Shown here: positions 43,405 to 53,255 of the stretch, one piece after another | How the letters are laid out: each line of letters starts with the position of its first letter | Numbering within the stretch: position 1 is the first letter of the stretch | Assembly (NCBI RefSeq): GCF_013170845.1 | Contig: NZ_CP033367.1 | Coordinates: 3,349,001-3,413,000, forward strand | Reading direction: 5' to 3' | Source: Mesorhizobium loti R88b | Lineage (GTDB): Bacteria; Pseudomonadota; Alphaproteobacteria; Rhizobiales; Rhizobiaceae | Length of the DNA: 64,000 nucleotides | Made by a program: the position numbers and the translations under genes | Notes under the pieces: generated by a model | Seen by the model: the letters and a program-made list of their open reading frames with translations, nothing else | Told to the model about the DNA's origin: nothing | The model's database searches: none

Positions 43405-45123
43405 TTAAACCAGCGGTTCAAATGTTGCTGCGTCAACAGGCCGACCGAACAGAAATCCTTGCCCGAAATCACAGTCCATGTCGCGCAACAGCGTGCGTTC
43501 CACCTCTGTCTCTATTCCCTCGGCGACGACGTGAAAGCCGAGTTCTCTGGAAATCCTGATGATCGACTCAATGATGACCCGCTTGGATCGGCTTTGCGCC
43601 AACCCTTTGACAAAACCGCGATCGATCTTGATCTCTGTTAGGGGGAAATCCTCGAGATAGCGCAGATTGGCATAGCCGGTTCCGAAGTCATCGATGGATA
43701 GGCCCACACCCAGTTCGCGCAGGTGTCTCATGATCGACAGCATTTCCGTGGAACTCTCGACCATCAAGCTCTCGGTCAGCTCCAGCTTGATCCATGCTGC
43801 ATCAGCGCCGCTGGCCGCGAGCACGTCGGCGACAAATTTCGGCATGTCACGAAGTTTGAATTCGAGCGGCGAAACATTGAACGAGAAGCGTATTGGGACT
43901 TGTCGGTCCCTGTTCACACGCGAGACAAAGTCGGCGACGGTGCGAAGACCGCGGGCGCCAATGTCGAGTATGAGCCCCGTGTCTTCGGCATGGCCCACGA
44001 ACTTGTCCGGCGACTGCACCCCAAACAGGCCATGGTGCCATCGCAACAGGGCCTCGGCGCCCACAATAGTTCCCGTGGCGAGGTCGACCTGCGGCTGGTA
44101 GTGAAAATCGAACTCGTCATGTTCCAGGGCCTGCTGCATTTCGCTGGTCATGCGCAGTCGGTTTCGGGCGCGCCTGTCGTCCTCGGAGCTGAATGCGCAA
44201 ACATCGAGGAACGCAGATGCCTTCGACCGATGCAAGGCGGCACCGGCACGACGTACCAGCGTTATGGCGTCTGTCGTTTCGTTGCCAACGACATAGCCCA
44301 TCGCGAAACGTATCCTGATCGTTGCGCCCGCAACGAGATATTGCGGCGCCAGGGACTGCCGGATCCTTTCGATTGTCGCTCGAGCCTCCTCGGCATGGGT
44401 TAGAGGCTGGGCAAGCGCAAACTCGTTGGATCCCGTGCGGCAGACCAATGCCGCGGCAGTGTTGGTCAGGCGTCGGGCAATCTGCATCAGCACCTGGTCG
44501 CCAACGTCATATCCGTAGCCTTCGTTGATGTCATGGAACCGGGCCATGTCGATCTTCGCGATCAGGATCGGCCGTCCGCTTTTGCCTAGCAGGATGTCGA
44601 CGTCCTCGACGAAGGCATATCTGTTGAGCACACCGGTCAGCATGTCGGCGCGGGTGCTCTTGGCGATTTGGGCTGCGGCGGACCTGCTCGCCGTCACGTC
44701 CCGGACCAGTCCGATATAGTGCGTCGGCTCGCCACCAGCGATGCTTATGGCCGAGAGACGGAGTTCGTTCCAGAACCAGCTACCGTCCTTGCGGTAGTTC
44801 TTCAGGGTGACGGCAACATCCGCACGTCGGGCGATGGCGTCGCGAATGGACTGGATTTCGGGTTGAAGGCGATCACTGCCCTGCAGGAAACGGCAGTTTC
44901 TCCCGATCAGTTCGTCACTGGAATAGCCGGTGATGTTCTGGAAAGCGCTGTTGACGTAGACGAGCGCCATACCCTTTTCGCGCAGATCGCTGATGGCCAA
45001 GCCATCCCTCGATAGATCGGGCAGCCGGGCCGCGATCGCTTCCGGCACGCCTGAGAGGCGCGGGTTGGCGGCCGCAGTGGTGCGGATCAGATTACCGAAC
45101 CCGGCCTTGAAAATCTCTGTCAT
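43405..45123 (-). CDS. LOV - degenerate GGDEF - EAL blue-light c-di-GMP protein
   Basis: 572 residues. The N-terminal PAS domain is a LOV domain: GRNCRFLQG (~74-82) holds the photoactive Cys77, and NYRKDGSWFWNEL (~109-121) carries the flavin-contact Asn residues. Residues ~155-310 are a GGDEF domain whose signature is GSNEF (231-235), so cyclase activity is unlikely. The EAL domain has AEALLRW (~356), DDFGTGYANLRYL and AEGIET, so phosphodiesterase activity is likely. Inference: blue light tunes c-di-GMP breakdown, with the GGDEF as a GTP sensor. It is divergent from a MEDS-LuxR gene across 161 bp. Confidence 0.93.
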   Translation of the reverse strand: MTEIFKAGFGNLIRTTAAANPRLSGVPEAIAARLPDLSRDGLAISDLREKGMALVYVNSAFQNITGYSSDELIGRNCRFLQGSDRLQPEIQSIRDAIARRADVAVTLKNYRKDGSWFWNELRLSAISIAGGEPTHYIGLVRDVTASRSAAAQIAKSTRADMLTGVLNRYAFVEDVDILLGKSGRPILIAKIDMARFHDINEGYGYDVGDQVLMQIARRLTNTAAALVCRTGSNEFALAQPLTHAEEARATIERIRQSLAPQYLVAGATIRIRFAMGYVVGNETTDAITLVRRAGAALHRSKASAFLDVCAFSSEDDRRARNRLRMTSEMQQALEHDEFDFHYQPQVDLATGTIVGAEALLRWHHGLFGVQSPDKFVGHAEDTGLILDIGARGLRTVADFVSRVNRDRQVPIRFSFNVSPLEFKLRDMPKFVADVLAASGADAAWIKLELTESLMVESSTEMLSIMRHLRELGVGLSIDDFGTGYANLRYLEDFPLTEIKIDRGFVKGLAQSRSKRVIIESIIRISRELGFHVVAEGIETEVERTLLRDMDCDFGQGFLFGRPVDAATFEPLV

Positions 45124-45284
45124 GTTGGGGCCACGGCTGATAGTCTCTGGACATGCACGCCCCCATAAATGGCCAGCTGTCGCGCATATTCTACTGGCAC
45201 GATCAACAGGTTCCGTAACGGAATGGTCGACGTAGCGTGGGCCGCCGTCGGCTGCGACTGACTTAGTGGCTCAGTGAAGTACTC

Positions 45285-46160
45285 GTGCACCCGGAAAGCG
45301 TCGTCGACATGAACGATGAGCCTGCCCACGCGCCCCGCAAGTCCGGCATCCGCGTCATGGGCGAAATATCCTGGGGCACACATATCTGCGTCTTCTACGA
45401 AGCGGAACAGGACCTGCTTGCCACAAACGCTTCCTATTTCGCGGCCGGCCTGGACGACAACGAATTCTGCATCTGGGCGGTCTCCGATCCGATCGACGCA
45501 GAAGCGGCGAAGGATGCATTGCGGCAATCCATCCCCGACATCGATGCACGCCTGTTGGCCGGCCAGATGGAGATGATCGCTGCCACGGATTGGTACCTTC
45601 CGGGCGGCGAGTTCGACATGCAGCACATTACTGGCGGCTGGAATGAGAAGCTGCGCGCGGCATTGGAACGGGGCTATGCCGGGATCAGAATCAGCGGTAA
45701 CGCCTTCTGGATCGGGACCAGCCACTGGAAGGAGTTTTGCCAATATGAGCATGAACTCGACCGCTCACTGGCGGGTCAGAAGATGCTCGTGTTGTGCACG
45801 TATTCCCTGTCGAAAAGCAGGGCGGTGGATTTGCTCGATGTCGCGCGTGCCCATCAATTCACCATCACCCGGCGAAAGGGGGAATGGGAATTTCTAGAGA
45901 CCCCGGAACTCCAGGCCGCCAAGCAGGAAATCAGGAAGCTGAATGGCGCACTGGATATCCTAGCGGACACCGGCCATGCCGCATTCACGGCCCGCGAGCG
46001 TGTCGTGCTCGCCCAGATCGTCAGGGGTTATTCGAGCAAGGAGATTGCCCGCACCTTGAAAATTGCCCCGCGAACGGTCGAGTTTCATAGGGCCAATCTG
46101 CTCAAGAAAACCAACGCACGAAGCACGGTCCACCTCTTGCACATGGTTCTTGGCGAGTAG
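45285..46160 (+). CDS. MEDS-domain LuxR-type regulator
   Basis: 291 residues from GTG 45285; ATG 45309 is an alternative. Residues ~20-200 match the MEDS (DcmR-like sensory) domain: WGTHICVFYEAEQDLL, YFAAGLDDNEFCIWAVSDP, and GYAGIRISGNAFW. The C-terminal LuxR helix-turn-helix reads LTxRE-like FTARERVVLAQIVRGYSSKEIARTLKIAPRTVEFHRANLLKKT, written here to show order; key parts are YSSKEIA and RTVEFHR. MEDS domains are linked with sensing small molecules or flavin/cobalamin-type signals. It shares a divergent promoter region with the LOV-EAL gene. Confidence 0.88.
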   Translation: MHPESVVDMNDEPAHAPRKSGIRVMGEISWGTHICVFYEAEQDLLATNASYFAAGLDDNEFCIWAVSDPIDAEAAKDALRQSIPDIDARLLAGQMEMIAATDWYLPGGEFDMQHITGGWNEKLRAALERGYAGIRISGNAFWIGTSHWKEFCQYEHELDRSLAGQKMLVLCTYSLSKSRAVDLLDVARAHQFTITRRKGEWEFLETPELQAAKQEIRKLNGALDILADTGHAAFTARERVVLAQIVRGYSSKEIARTLKIAPRTVEFHRANLLKKTNARSTVHLLHMVLGE

Positions 46161-46205
46161 CGCAAGTCCGGGTTGCTCTTGCGAGGGGAAGCTGGACTTT
46201 GTCGT

Positions 46206-46235
46206 CAACTGCAACTGCAACTGCAACTGCAACTG
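46206..46235. repeat. (CAACTG)5 hexanucleotide repeat
   Basis: Five perfect tandem copies of CAACTG, followed by a sixth partial copy (CAA). It lies 46 bp after the MEDS-LuxR stop and ~40 bp before the promoter/operator block of the next gene. Slippage would change spacing, not a protein. Confidence 0.85.
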
Positions 46236-46275
46236 CAAAGGTCCGACTGCGGCTGCCGACACGGGGCGCAGCTCC

Positions 46276-46340
46276 ATGCACGCCAAAACCAATTGCGAAG
46301 CTCAGGCGATATGGCTTATAACTGATTGCATAATGCAATC
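46276..46340 (+). promoter_or_regulatory. promoter and operator of the DHFR-like gene
   Basis: TTGCGA (46293-46298), 17 bases, TTATAA (46316-46321), then a perfect palindrome GATTGCAT-A-ATGCAATC (46324-46340) over the transcription start region. It lies 41 bp before the ATG at 46382. The related copy at 42029-42093 keeps all three elements, supporting function. Confidence 0.68.
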
Positions 46341-46381
46341 GGATTGCGCTCCGATATGACGCGAAAGGAAAGGGAGTGGAC

Positions 46382-46912
<531 letters not shown>

Positions 46913-46964
46913 TCCCGCGACTGACCGGCGGGGCCGGATGTCCGGGACATACGAAAACGCTACC

Positions 46965-47190
46965 GGTCGACCATCGCCCTGCCGCGCTCGTTATAGCCGG
47001 GCCGGCGATTTTTCCTGGCGCGAGCGCCGCGTCCCGCGCCGTCATTTGGGCGGCGTCGAGCTTCAGCGCGGCGTTGAGTTTCTCCTCCAGATATTTTCTG
47101 CGCTTCGTGCCGGGGATCGGCACGATGTTAACAACGAAATTGGTGCCCTTGCCGAGCTAGCCGAGCCGGGGCGACCTGGCCTGATTTGAC
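46965..47190 (-). pseudogene. 3' end of an aldo/keto reductase, scar 2
   Basis: About 225 bp align with bases 51230-51462 of the intact gene. The minus-strand frame still reads [21 protein letters not shown] and [10 protein letters not shown], then stops and shifts. The match ends abruptly at GCGACCTGGCCTGATTTGAC, inside codons that normally continue toward the N-terminus. Confidence 0.8.
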
Positions 47191-47275
47191 GCCGTAACGG
47201 GCGCGCTGTCGAAGTACCAGCCGGTGGTACTGAAGCTCGTCGCTAAACGGCGGCGGCCGCGCCGAAGAAAGTGCC
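47188..47275 (+). pseudogene. 3' end of the AI-2E transporter gene, scar
   Basis: Plus-strand reading DAVTGALSKYQPVVLKLVAK then RRRPRRRK matches the last codons of the gene at 35.8-37.8 kb (DAVTGALSKEQAVALKLVAK). Homology begins exactly at GACGCCG, which is also the last stretch shared with the aldo/keto reductase scar. A weaker match goes on to ~47320. Confidence 0.75.
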
Positions 47276-47664
47276 GGCAGCTGGGAGTTAGGGACGCAAC
47301 GCGAACACTCGAACGCCAGTTACTCAAAAGGCGAGGGGCCCCGCCTACAGCGAGGCAAGTCTGTGGCGGACAATAAAATTGTCCAAAAAATCTGCAATTA
47401 CTTGAAAGAAATTGACTTGTTGATTTCTGTGTGTCTAATATTCGACTATATCGTGGAAATATGCGGAAAATGCAGTCTGCTTTAACGGTTTTGCGCGTGC
47501 GCGAGTGGAGGGCTCGCACATGCAAGCAACGATTACCGTCTCGCGCGGCGTCGTCTTAAAATCGTTATAGAACGGCTTTATTGGGAGAGGTTTATATACT
47601 AAGATGGCTTGCCAGTCTTCTGCTTGATTATCTAAGTATGTAAAGAAGCCACCAGGGGGTAATG
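47276..47664. other. A+T-rich intergenic region at left edge of low-GC segment
   Basis: About 390 bp. From ~47370 the composition becomes A+T rich and stays so through the patatin gene. I see no gene. A promoter for the secreted protein is expected here, but no motif stands out. Confidence 0.4.
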
Positions 47665-48474
47665 ATGATCCGGTCATTCTTGGCGACAACTGCCTTTGCC
47701 TTGCTTGCCTCAACAATCCTAGCGCTGGCGGATTGCCCAAGCATTCCTGGCGCTGCCAATCAACCTGATGGTGCATGGCTGTTTCTCACCACGGCAGGGT
47801 GGCGCGACGTGGCTAAGCTCAAATCGGTCTTCGCTGACGGAGCGACGCGCAGAGTGTCGTTTGCCTACATTGCCAATGACCGGACGAGCGGACTTTCGCG
47901 ACGCGGGGTTGTCGTGGTCAAGAGTGGATTGGATGGTAAATCGTCAGCGCAAAGTGGCCCAGACGACGTGACACTCGAAAGAGGGGCGTCTCCGAAGATC
48001 GACAAATGCGAAATCTATCCAACATTCGCTTCCCCCAAGGTCGTCGGGGGACGATCGTATGATGACTACCATGATGGCGGATACAAAACGAAATACGATG
48101 CGACGCTTAAATCATTTCACGTCAAATATGCCTCCCGCTCTGGCTGCCGCTGGTCGAACGATGCTTCCGCAGATGCCTACTTTGCAGGGCGATGGACGAG
48201 CAATCGTTCTCAGTTTTCTTTTGATCCAACGATAGTGGCCAACGGCCAGCCGAGCCAATTTCTGGCAACCATATTTGGCGTCAGTCGCGCGTACGCTGGC
48301 AAGCCGATGGCCAAGCGTCGCGTGGAGTTGAGGCCGTATCGCGCTGACGAAACTGGCTTGGCATGCGTCTTGTTCGAACTAACACTCGAGCCCGGCAGCT
48401 TTGTTCGGGTAAACGATCTTGAGCGGGGTCGGAAGGTGCGCGCAAGCGAGTTGTCATGGCAATGGCCAGACTGA
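47665..48474 (+). CDS. secreted hypothetical protein
   Basis: 269 residues from ATG 47665, with AGGGGG 5 bases upstream; the ATG just before is too close to the ribosome site. The signal peptide ends ALA-DC (~21). The mature part is basic and Tyr/Ser-rich, with FHVKYASRSGCRWSN and SQFSFDP segments. No family is recognised. It is the first gene in an A+T-rich segment, 51 bp before the patatin gene, so the two are probably co-transcribed. Confidence 0.75.
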   Translation: MIRSFLATTAFALLASTILALADCPSIPGAANQPDGAWLFLTTAGWRDVAKLKSVFADGATRRVSFAYIANDRTSGLSRRGVVVVKSGLDGKSSAQSGPDDVTLERGASPKIDKCEIYPTFASPKVVGGRSYDDYHDGGYKTKYDATLKSFHVKYASRSGCRWSNDASADAYFAGRWTSNRSQFSFDPTIVANGQPSQFLATIFGVSRAYAGKPMAKRRVELRPYRADETGLACVLFELTLEPGSFVRVNDLERGRKVRASELSWQWPD

Positions 48475-48525
48475 CAATAGAGTACATTAGGTTTGGATCA
48501 TAGCGGCGGCATCGGGGTGGGGTAG

Positions 48526-51054
48526 ATGAGAGCAGCGGCGCCCGGATCGCCAATTCCGTCATTGCACTTGGATGAAGACGATATGCTCCGGGAGGAAATG
48601 GCGTACCTCTGGGGTGCATCGAAGCCCAATCTAACAGGCATAGCTCTTTCCGGAGGCGGAATTAGGTCTGGTATAGTCGCCCTAGGCGTGCTGCAGGTCT
48701 TCGCCTCAAGCGGGCTTCTCAAGCGTTTCGACTACGTATCGACCGTTTCCGGTGGCGGATACATAGGATCCGCTCTTTCGTGGTTTTGGTCCAATAAACG
48801 TGCCAGTGAAGAACGGCAACTGTCACAAACGCCAGTCCCTGACTTTGGCGCGGACTCTCATAATTTTCCCTATCAAGACGCAGATGACGGATCGCAGCCA
48901 TCATCTGCCGCCGCGAAGAACCTCGAATTCCTTCGCAGACATGGCTCCTACCTCACGTCCGGTGACGGCATTGGATTTGCTGGTCTCATCGTTGCAGTGA
49001 TCCGCACCATTATTTTGAGTTTGATTGTCTGGCTCCCAGTGCTTGTATTCATGTTCGGGATGATTGAATTTTTCGACCACGAAATAACACCCCAACCTGT
49101 CGCCGAGTCTCTATCAAGCTGCAATATACTATGGATCATCAATTTCGACGATTGCAGCAGCCCGACGGCGCTGAAAGTATTGAGTCTCCAGCCTTTCTAT
49201 GCAGCCTTGATTGCTCTCGCCGTACTTCTGATAATTTTGTTTCTTCTGGGTCTCATCCTACTAGCTTTCCTCAGTCGCGTGCAGACGGACTCAACCATTC
49301 GTGCACGTTCTTGGTTGCGAACGGTTTCTAGGATTGTGATCCGTTGCACTCTCGCAGCCGCAGTTCTCGTCTATGTCGTTGTAAAATGGCGAAGCATCGA
49401 CCAAATTCAGCCAATGATGGCGGCGTTTCTTCTTTTGATTGCTTTTACTTGTGGTGGAGTGTTCGCATGGGCGATTGGCGAAATGCTTGGCCCGGCTAAC
49501 AGCGCGTACCATTTGCGGCGTGCGTTCGAAAAATGGTCCAGTTTTTTTCTTCCATTCGTTGTTACAATGATGTTTCTCGGGTCGCTGCCGATATTGACAG
49601 CAGGTCTGTCTGGTCCCGGACTTAGTTTATACAATTCCCTCGGTGGACTGATTTCGCTCTTAAGCGGCGTAGTCACAGCTCTGTACGGCTACTACCTAAA
49701 AGCAAAGAGCCTGCTTCCTGGGCTAGCCGGGCAAGTCCTTGCCCCTCTCGGCTCCGTCGTTTTTATTGCCGGCCTGCTGCTTGTTTCGCAGTTTGCCGCC
49801 CATGAACTGGTCAGTCCTGACAATCCTCCCGGCACCAGCTTTCCTGCCATCATCGCGATTTGTCTTTTTTTCATCGCTTTTGGCCTCGGTTGGAGAAGTA
49901 GCGTAAACGGCATTGGATTGCATCGGTTCTATCGCGACCGGCTAATGGAAACTTTTATGCCGATGCTGTCGGCTATAGAGACGGGCACCGCTCGAAAATC
50001 TGACGTTGCCGATATTCTTTCCATTAAAGATATCGATCAACCTGCCACGCAGGCTAGCAATGGACGCACGGAGCGAACTCGTCCTTACCATTTGGTCAAT
50101 GCCCACGCAATTATGATCAACGATCCGGACGCGAAGGTGGCACTACGCGGCGGTGACAATTTTCTTATGTCGGCCCATTTGATCGGGTCGACCACGACCG
50201 GCTGGATTCGGACAACAGATTATCTTGACCGGTATGGTCCGCTCACCCTGGCAACGGCCATGGCGGCATCAGGGGCGGCCGCGAATGCCAATGCTGGCTA
50301 TATCGGCACAGGCGTTACCCGGGAACGCTTTGTATCCGCGGCTATGGCACTGCTTAATATTCGCTTAGGGGTCTGGGTTGGTAATCCCGGTGCCATCACC
50401 CAATGGAATAGGAGATTTGCGAAATGGATCTGGACCGCAATGCCGACATATTTTCGCCCTGTGCTCACCTGCGGCATTTTTGGCGTCGGCAATCATAGCA
50501 GAGCCCCCTTCTTGGAGTTGTCCGACGGGGGGCATTTTGAGAATTTAGGCTTGTACGAACTCGTTCGGCGAAAGCTCAAACTGATTGTTGTGGTCGATGC
50601 GGAGGAGGATAGCTCAATTCATCTTCCTGCATTGGTGTCATCTATTAATCGTATTCGGGAAGATTTTGGAGCCTTCGTGAGCTTTGTAGATATGAAAGGC
50701 CCAGAATTACTTATTGGGCGGAATAGCGATAGCTATCCGAGCGGCGCTCTCCTAGCTCGCTCGCCTTACATCGTCGGAGAGATCACTTACAAGGACAACA
50801 CAAAAGGCGCACTTATATATATGAAGGCTACCATGACTACCGGGCTGGATTTCACAACCGAGGGGTACAAAGCCTCGAATCCGGACTTCCCGCACCAGTC
50901 TACCACTGACCAATTCTTCGACCCAGACCAATTTGAAGCCTATCGCGACTTAGGAAAGAAGAGTTGCGCCCGTATGATTAAGCAACTCGATCTTGAAAAC
51001 TACTTCTTAGAACCATCAATCTTGGTAAAGGCGTTTCGGTCCCTAACTCTGTAG
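48526..51054 (+). CDS. patatin-like phospholipase with transmembrane insert
   Basis: 842 residues. The patatin hydrolase is split. The N-terminal part has the oxyanion hole ALSGGGIRSG (~40-49) and the nucleophile Ser75 in TVSGGGYIG, without the usual first Gly of G-x-S-x-G. About eight hydrophobic helices fill residues ~155-460. The catalytic Asp667 is in SDGGHFENLG, after which AEEDSS and the C-terminal domain follow. It should cut membrane lipids at the inner membrane. Base composition is clearly lower in G+C than the flanking genes, suggesting transfer. With the secreted protein upstream it could form a two-gene lipase or effector unit. Confidence 0.88.
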   Translation: MRAAAPGSPIPSLHLDEDDMLREEMAYLWGASKPNLTGIALSGGGIRSGIVALGVLQVFASSGLLKRFDYVSTVSGGGYIGSALSWFWSNKRASEERQLSQTPVPDFGADSHNFPYQDADDGSQPSSAAAKNLEFLRRHGSYLTSGDGIGFAGLIVAVIRTIILSLIVWLPVLVFMFGMIEFFDHEITPQPVAESLSSCNILWIINFDDCSSPTALKVLSLQPFYAALIALAVLLIILFLLGLILLAFLSRVQTDSTIRARSWLRTVSRIVIRCTLAAAVLVYVVVKWRSIDQIQPMMAAFLLLIAFTCGGVFAWAIGEMLGPANSAYHLRRAFEKWSSFFLPFVVTMMFLGSLPILTAGLSGPGLSLYNSLGGLISLLSGVVTALYGYYLKAKSLLPGLAGQVLAPLGSVVFIAGLLLVSQFAAHELVSPDNPPGTSFPAIIAICLFFIAFGLGWRSSVNGIGLHRFYRDRLMETFMPMLSAIETGTARKSDVADILSIKDIDQPATQASNGRTERTRPYHLVNAHAIMINDPDAKVALRGGDNFLMSAHLIGSTTTGWIRTTDYLDRYGPLTLATAMAASGAAANANAGYIGTGVTRERFVSAAMALLNIRLGVWVGNPGAITQWNRRFAKWIWTAMPTYFRPVLTCGIFGVGNHSRAPFLELSDGGHFENLGLYELVRRKLKLIVVVDAEEDSSIHLPALVSSINRIREDFGAFVSFVDMKGPELLIGRNSDSYPSGALLARSPYIVGEITYKDNTKGALIYMKATMTTGLDFTTEGYKASNPDFPHQSTTDQFFDPDQFEAYRDLGKKSCARMIKQLDLENYFLEPSILVKAFRSLTL

Positions 51055-51226
51055 CATTTTTGGACCCGTTCTCTCAGCTATTGGCTTTGGGCAGGCCGTG
51101 CTCACCACCAATCAGCTGGAGAGTCTTGTCCTCAAAGCTCCTGCCCATCCCGATTGAATCGGGATGGACCTCAGTATTTTACCATGTGTTTTTCCTAACC
51201 CGATTCCACCTTTGGGGATCAATCCC
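51055..51226. other. right edge of low-GC segment
   Basis: A 170-bp gap between the patatin stop and the convergent aldo/keto reductase stop. It holds the hairpin at 51145-51167 and no gene. Confidence 0.4.
51145..51167 (+). terminator. hairpin terminator after patatin gene
   Basis: CCATCCCGA, a 5-base loop and TCGGGATGG form a perfect 9-bp stem. A TATTTT tract begins 8 bases later. It stands between convergent genes. Confidence 0.55.
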
Positions 51227-52361
<1,135 letters not shown>

Positions 52362-52667
52362 CTATTGCAGCGAGGCCGGCTGACGAAGATCGAACGAGGC
52401 GATCGCGCTGTCGTCATCTTCGCCGTCGCCGTCTCCAGGCAGAGCCAGCCCACTGTTCAGACCGTCGAATTCGATTGCCGCGCCAAGCAATTGGGCTGCC
52501 TGGAGGACCAGATATTCAATGTCCTCGAGCGCGACATTCTCGGCCAGATTGCTGATCCGGACACGCTCAGCCACCGCTGTAATGTTGACGATGCCGGTCT
52601 TGTTGAAGGCGGCCAGAACCGCTGAATTGACGTCGTCGCGCAGCTGCGCGGAGTATTCGTAACGCAT
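52362..52667 (-). CDS. conserved small hypothetical protein
   Basis: 101 residues. GGGAGG precedes the ATG at 7 bases. The N-terminal 70 residues are helical (YSAQLRDDVNSAVLAAFNKTG, IEYLVLQAAQLLGAAIEFDG). The C-terminus is acidic (GDGDGEDDDSA). No known domain. Confidence 0.72.
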   Translation of the reverse strand: MRYEYSAQLRDDVNSAVLAAFNKTGIVNITAVAERVRISNLAENVALEDIEYLVLQAAQLLGAAIEFDGLNSGLALPGDGDGEDDDSAIASFDLRQPASLQ

Positions 52668-52938
52668 AGAAACCTCCCGGGGGGAACGGTTTTCTGTTCA
52701 GGCTGCACAATGCGCCCGATGCCGATCAACGACAAGTAAACATCTGTTAAATACATAAATAAATCAATTAGTTAGTAGAATTACACAAATGCGCGGCCTG
52801 CGCTTGATCCTCATCATGAGCGTGATGTGTGGACCACGTAATGGCCGGCCTTGACGCAACATGAGACTTGACCTAATTATAAGTGGAATGAGTAAGGTAC
52901 TAATTCAACGTATTTTTGGTCCTGAGCGAGGAAGCGCC
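52668..52938. other. divergent intergenic region
   Basis: About 270 bp. The centre (52735-52790) is A+T rich with AATACATAAATAAATCAATT-type sequence. It contains the sigma-70 promoter at 52851. GGAAC occurs at ~52686, but without a matching -10, so it is not an EcfG site. Confidence 0.4.
52851..52879 (+). promoter_or_regulatory. sigma-70-like promoter of RHH/HWE genes
   Basis: TTGACG (52851-52856), 17 bases, TAATTA (52874-52879), followed directly by TAAG. It precedes the RHH start by 59 bp. Confidence 0.5.
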
Positions 52939-53169
52939 ATGGCTGAACTGGAACGCCCCGAGCGACTGCAGATCATGCTCACCGCCGACGAACTGGCGGC
53001 GCTGGAAAACTGGCGCTACGACAAGCGCATGCCAAGCCGCTCGGCCGCGGTCAGGGAGCTGTTGCGGCGCGGCCTCGCCTCGGACGGATTCCTGACGGCC
53101 GAGCAAGGCGTCAAATCGCAGGATTTCGGCGTGCTGCCTGACGGCGAGGGCGCGAAACCGACAGGTTGA
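52939..53169 (+). CDS. ribbon-helix-helix-like DNA-binding protein
   Basis: 76 residues from ATG 52939, with GAGGAAG upstream; the longer frame to 52861 starts inside the promoter. The motif RLQIMLTADELAALENWRYDKRMPSRSAAVRELLRRGL is the ribbon followed by two helices (key residues R-x-x-I-M-L, S-R-S-A-A-V-R-E-L-L). Likely a small transcription factor. The HWE kinase gene follows 86 bp downstream on the same strand. Confidence 0.82.
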   Translation: MAELERPERLQIMLTADELAALENWRYDKRMPSRSAAVRELLRRGLASDGFLTAEQGVKSQDFGVLPDGEGAKPTG

Positions 53170-53255
53170 TGTGACGTTCGCTGAGCGGCGGCTTGCCTGA
53201 AGCAATTCTTTCCCCGGGCAATTGCTTTGCGCCGCAAGCGCGCTACCTAGCGGGA

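Noticed and set aside
47188..47275. A short functional gene in the AI-2E tail copy
   Set aside because: No start codon or ribosome site, and it matches only the last codons of a membrane protein.
52684..52700. EcfG promoter before the RHH/HWE genes
   Set aside because: GGAAC is present, but no GTT or TT pair occurs at 16-18 bases, so it fails the pattern that all listed sites meet.
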